From: DASPTH01 sp046727575
Lineage (GTDB): Bacteria > Actinomycetota > Acidimicrobiia > IMCC26256 > DASPTH01
Direction: 5' to 3'
Assembly: GCA_046727575.1 (NCBI GenBank)
Contig: JBKPCV010000033.1
Location: forward strand, 16,947-80,946
Length of the DNA: 64,000 nucleotides
Position 1 is the stretch's first letter, and each line of letters begins with the position of its first letter. Of this stretch, positions 61,015 through 64,000 are shown piece by piece. A program made the position numbers and the translations under genes. The notes beneath the pieces were generated by a model. It was not told the origin of the DNA and did no database searches. It saw nothing but the letters and a program-made list of their open reading frames with translations.

Positions 61015-61072
61015 GCGCCAGATTGCCCGCTCGGGAGCGGTCGGTCGAGTGCCGAACGGCAGATCTGTCGCA
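61015..61072 (+). repeat. Dispersed hairpin repeat, copy 2
   Basis: GCGCCAGATTGCCCGCTCGG with GAGCG, then after 13 bases GCCGAACGGCAGATCTGTCG. It matches copy 1 in both blocks and in spacing, and lies just downstream of the GrpB gene; another left block lies just upstream of that gene at 61,681-61,706. Confidence 0.6.
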
Positions 61073-61092
61073 AGGCGCGGATCCGCTGCGCT

Positions 61093-61680
61093 TTACGCAT
61101 CGCTCCGTCCTGGCGTCCACCCCGTGGACTGCGCCCAGTCGTCGGCATCACGGATCGTCTCCCATATGAAGGGAGCCTTGGCTTCGACGTACGCCTGCCG
61201 GTCGTTCCTGAGAACCGCGGCCAACCGGTGTTTGAGGTCTGCGTACTCGCGTGCTCGCTGGTGATGAGTGCGGAGGTAGTCGCGGAACAACAGCGAGAAC
61301 TGTTCGTCGAAGCTGCCGACGGCTCTTACATGGATATGGGTTCGACGGTTGCCCGGACGTTCGCGGAAAAAGCGCTTTGTCCGCTCTCGATTGTCTGGCT
61401 GCAAGACAAAGCCACAGCGTTCGAGCCCGCCGCGATACGCGTCGACGGGTTCGAGCGACGCGACCGAAATCTGAACGTCGATGATCGGTTTGGCATCCAG
61501 TCCAACTACAGCGGTCGACCCGATGTGGTCGATGCGGATCGCCACCGAGCCGAGGCTCGAGCGCATCCGTCGACCGAGTTCTTCGAACAGGCGCGGCCAG
61601 GCGGCGTCGTAGGCCACGACAACAATCAGGTCGGTGCCTGCGAGAGCCGAGTCGACCGCGGGCACCGAGTCATTGTCCAC
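61093..61680 (-). CDS. GrpB family (UPF0157) nucleotidyltransferase-like protein
   Basis: A 195-residue cytoplasmic protein. VVVAYDAAWPRLFEELGRRM, VAIRIDHIGSTAVVGLDAKP with IIDVQISV (the GSTxVxGLxAKPxIDI box of the nucleotidyltransferase fold), THIHVRAVGSFDEQFSLLFR and a C-terminal helix KAPFIWETIRDADDW are all GrpB-family. Biochemical activity is unknown. Hairpin repeats abut both ends of the gene. Confidence 0.88.
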   Translation of the reverse strand: MDNDSVPAVDSALAGTDLIVVVAYDAAWPRLFEELGRRMRSSLGSVAIRIDHIGSTAVVGLDAKPIIDVQISVASLEPVDAYRGGLERCGFVLQPDNRERTKRFFRERPGNRRTHIHVRAVGSFDEQFSLLFRDYLRTHHQRAREYADLKHRLAAVLRNDRQAYVEAKAPFIWETIRDADDWAQSTGWTPGRSDA

Positions 61681-61712
61681 CGCGCCAGATTGCCCGATAT
61701 GGAGCGTCTACG

Positions 61713-61982
61713 TCAGCCCCCGTCTGGCTCGCTGCGCAAATACTCCGGTACCGGTACGTCGTACACCTCAGCCCACCTGTCGCGGTGCGCGCCGAACGAC
61801 TCCTGCTCGGGATCGCCGTCGAGGTTCGCAACAAGGTCGTAGATGTCTTCGTCTCGGATGCGTCCGATCGGCCTCTGTTCGACTGTCGGGTCATCGTCGA
61901 ACGCGGACCGCGTTAGCCACAGCTCGAACGACGCGGCCAGTCAGAGGTCGCGGTCGTCGTCGCTGTACTCGAGTGTGCTCAC
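61713..61982 (-). pseudogene. Small hypothetical gene interrupted by an in-frame TGA
   Basis: GTG at 61,982 encodes VSTLEYSDDDRDL, then TGA at 61,941-61,943, and the same frame continues LAASFELWLTRSAFDDDPTV, EQRPIGRIRDEDIYDLVANL and AEVYDVPVPEYLRSEPDGG to a second stop at 61,713. The whole reads like one acidic protein of about 88 residues with one internal stop. Translation could restart internally, but no good start is visible. Family not recognised. Confidence 0.4.
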
Positions 61983-62081
61983 CGTTGGAACACACTCATG
62001 CGCGTGAGACGGTCGCGCATGTAGCTGATCGCTTGCCGTTCGGTCAGGAAGCACAGATGCCGGGTGTCGTCGCTGTGTCGC

Positions 62082-63545
62082 TCAGAAGGCGGGGAGCTCG
62101 AGGACGCCACCTTGCTTGTCGTTCGAGCCGGGCACCTCCCCCACGTAGGTGACCCAGATCTTGGAGTGGTCCGACGAGGCCGCGATGCCGTTGAGACGTG
62201 CATCTCCCCCAAGTGAGCGATCGCGCATTCGCACCTCGCGCACGGCTACGACGGTGCCGTCTTGGCGCATGCGCACGATGGTGTTGTCGCCACGGTTGCA
62301 GACGTAGAAGTCCGACTGTTCCTCCATGGTCGTGTTGCTGGCCCAGTTGGGATCCTCGGTCTCGATCTCTACCGGCGCCAGGTCGACGGGCTGGTTGAGG
62401 GCCGCTGATCGAATGACACGCGAGGCGCTGGGGACAAAGATCTCGTCGTCTCCCGGGTTACCGATCGCGAGGTCGATGGCCATGATCGAATCGTCGAAGG
62501 GCTGGCTCACGTAGAGGATCCTTGTCGGTTCGTAGTTCAGGATTGCGCCGAGCCGGGGCGTGACACGCTGTAAGGGAGGCTTGACGTCGTTCGCATCGTC
62601 GGTGCTCCAGGAGCGATTCTCGAGCGGCTGGACGGTGCCGGCCGGAGCGAGCCCGTCCAGCGCCTTCGCCGTGTGCTCTTGGACGATGCTGCCGTCCGCG
62701 ACGACCACCGAGAAGACGGCGCGCCCGGTGTCGTCGGGCGATCGGCCCAGGAACGCGGTCCCGACCGCTGCCTTGTTGAGTGCACCGGGAATGATTTGCA
62801 CCGGTAGCCGGGGCGTCAGGTCGCCAAAGTAGACACCCCCCGTCGTCTGGTTCGGCGCGCCTTTGAGGGGACGTCCATCGGGGTCGTCAATCGAGGATGA
62901 GCCGGGACCACCAAGTCCGTTCGGGGCATTCGCTGGCCAGAGGCGGCCGAAGGCGTTGTTGATCGACAGGCCGACCGGATTGCTGACACCGGTCTGATTC
63001 GCCGTCACCGCGAGTGGGTTGTAGAAGCCGTTAAGCCACATCGGGCTTTGGGCGCTGTACATCTGGACGGCGCCGTCCAGCGTTGACGCCTGATCACCGC
63101 CGCTGGCGAACCTCGCCGGGACAACGAGGTTCGCGCCGGCCGGATCAATCGACAAAAACGATCCCGCGGCCTGATTGGGGTTCGCCTTGGGCGCGCCGAA
63201 GTTGGAGCTGCTCCCGACCAAGATCCGAGTGGGATCGAGCACCCGACCCGGCGCGGTGAACGCCGCCAGCGTCGGGTTGTCGTGGATCGGCCCGCCAGGC
63301 AGAAACGCGCCGACGGGAGCCACCGCCGACGCGTCCGGAATGCCAGAAGCGATCAGGCGTGCATTGGTGAACGGCACGGTCGGCTGTTCCGCGCCAACCG
63401 CGGCTCCAGTGCGCCCGACCGTCGCGAGCGCGCCCGCGCACACGACCGCGGCGACCGCCGCGACCCGCTTCAGCAGATGTGCGGGTCTCGACACATGACG
63501 CGGTTGACTCGCTTGCTTTCGACGACGAGAGGAAATCCGGTTCAT
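62082..63545 (-). CDS. Secreted beta-propeller-like protein of unknown function
   Basis: A 487-residue exported protein. After basic residues the signal sequence is VAAVAAVVCAGALATVGRTG, with likely cleavage near GAAVGA. The mature part has repeated segments resembling NHL/YVTN-type blades: PTRILYVSQPFDDSIMAIDL, FYVCNRGDNTIVRMRQDGTV and LNGIAASSDHSKIWVTYVGE. No catalytic residues assigned. The ATG at 63,545 is chosen for the GGGGAGG site six bases upstream; the frame is open 12 codons further. Confidence 0.65.
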   Translation of the reverse strand: MNRISSRRRKQASQPRHVSRPAHLLKRVAAVAAVVCAGALATVGRTGAAVGAEQPTVPFTNARLIASGIPDASAVAPVGAFLPGGPIHDNPTLAAFTAPGRVLDPTRILVGSSSNFGAPKANPNQAAGSFLSIDPAGANLVVPARFASGGDQASTLDGAVQMYSAQSPMWLNGFYNPLAVTANQTGVSNPVGLSINNAFGRLWPANAPNGLGGPGSSSIDDPDGRPLKGAPNQTTGGVYFGDLTPRLPVQIIPGALNKAAVGTAFLGRSPDDTGRAVFSVVVADGSIVQEHTAKALDGLAPAGTVQPLENRSWSTDDANDVKPPLQRVTPRLGAILNYEPTRILYVSQPFDDSIMAIDLAIGNPGDDEIFVPSASRVIRSAALNQPVDLAPVEIETEDPNWASNTTMEEQSDFYVCNRGDNTIVRMRQDGTVVAVREVRMRDRSLGGDARLNGIAASSDHSKIWVTYVGEVPGSNDKQGGVLELPAF

Positions 63546-63825
63546 GACGACCTCCCCACGTACTGCGAGTACTTCCAGCATGGGCCCGACGCCCCGCGAC
63601 GTCTAGATGCGACACAACTCCAGCGACGAACGACACACCAGACAGCAACATCAGCCCGGAACGCCGCTCGCGCGCGGATGCGTTTGTGATGGAACGTCGC
63701 AATTGGCGATTTGGTGACCCGTCTTGGGTACACGGATCGGGCGATGCTCGAGCTCGGCCATGCGAAACGACCGTGACGTATGTGCACCGCTCGCCAGAAC
63801 GCTCCCGATCGGGCACTCTGTATCC

Positions 63826-64000
63826 GTGCCCTCCCGCTCAGAGGAAGAGGTCGACGCCACCGAACGGGTATGCGCGTTCTGCGGTGAGCTGGCTCCCGGT
63901 CGGCTCTTCGCGAAGGGGCCGCCGCCGGTGGCGATATGCCCCGCGTGCCGCGTGTGGAGTCGTACCGCGTTGCAGAGGCAGCTTCTGGGGATCGTGCGAT
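63826..64000 (+). CDS. Zinc-finger-like protein, 5' part (runs off window)
   Basis: GTG at 63,826 gives about 58 codons: an acidic start, then VCAFCGELAPGRLF and VAICPACRVWSRTALQRQ, a C-x2-C...C-x2-C zinc-ribbon similar in spacing to ClpX-type or small regulatory zinc fingers. The end lies beyond the window, so neither length nor function can be given. Confidence 0.45.
   Translation, partial: MPSRSEEEVDATERVCAFCGELAPGRLFAKGPPPVAICPACRVWSRTALQRQLLGIVR

Noticed and set aside
61941..61943. Selenocysteine recoding of the in-frame TGA
   Set aside because: No selenoprotein family, no obvious bacterial SECIS hairpin directly downstream, and no sel genes in the window.

Overview
The window comes from a GC-rich bacterial chromosome. 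Dense coding, many GTG starts, 4-base start/stop overlaps, a polyphosphate glucokinase and a DUF2203 protein point to an actinobacterium, perhaps near Acidimicrobiia; this is inference from gene content and style, and no rRNA is present to fix it.

Region 1 (1-19.1 kb) is ordinary chromosome. It holds serS (5' end only) with pheA, a DUF2203 gene, and a sugar-phosphate block: ppgK (glucose to glucose-6-phosphate with polyphosphate), pgi, gnd and zwf, the last coupled to a RidA protein and msrB. Then come envelope or secreted proteins (phosphodiester glycosidase-like, PHB-depolymerase-type esterase, PQQ-type propeller), two tandem paralogous polytopic membrane proteins, a two-domain ABM-type protein, an MFS exporter and a SnoaL-like protein. 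A few genes here are frameshifted remnants.

Region 2 (19,143-47,457) is a 28.3 kb integrated element in the 3' end of tRNA-Arg(ACG). A 45-bp perfect copy of the tRNA end marks each boundary, a tyrosine integrase lies beside the tRNA, and a pair of tandem 12-bp repeats occurs just inside both ends like integrase arm sites. It carries an XRE regulator, an excisionase-like HTH protein and a large MobF relaxase-helicase, but no type IV secretion genes, so it looks mobilizable rather than self-transmissible. The rest is decayed cargo: a hydrolase cut in two by an inversion, frameshifted P-loop kinases, GNAT, VOC and DUF1003 genes, a second degraded relaxase tail, GH15, desaturase and IS110 fragments. 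Intact members include a secreted protein of unknown function, a Clp-N-like protein, a ferredoxin, a truncated globin, a LapA-like protein, several very short membrane proteins, an MFS protein and a lipoprotein. A complete IS21-family element with 5-bp target duplication sits next to the right end.

Region 3 (47.8-59.0 kb) is an 11-gene, tightly overlapping minus-strand operon for corrinoid uptake, salvage and nucleotide-loop assembly: btuF-btuC-btuD-cobO-cobQ-cbiZ-cobU-cobS-cbiB-cobC-type aminotransferase-HAD/CobT fusion. No corrin-ring genes are present. Divergent from it is a protein joining an excisionase-type HTH to a B12-binding module, a strong candidate for the cobalamin sensor of the operon, since I see no convincing cobalamin riboswitch.

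Region 4 (59.0-64 kb) has small genes (a 72-residue membrane protein, a RibD/DHFR-like reductase, a GrpB protein, a secreted propeller-like protein, a partial zinc-finger protein) separated by spacers with a dispersed hairpin repeat. I judge the most interesting items to be the B12-binding regulator facing the cobalamin operon, the HAD-CobT fusion, and the well-bounded mobilizable element with its inversion-split gene and tiny membrane proteins.
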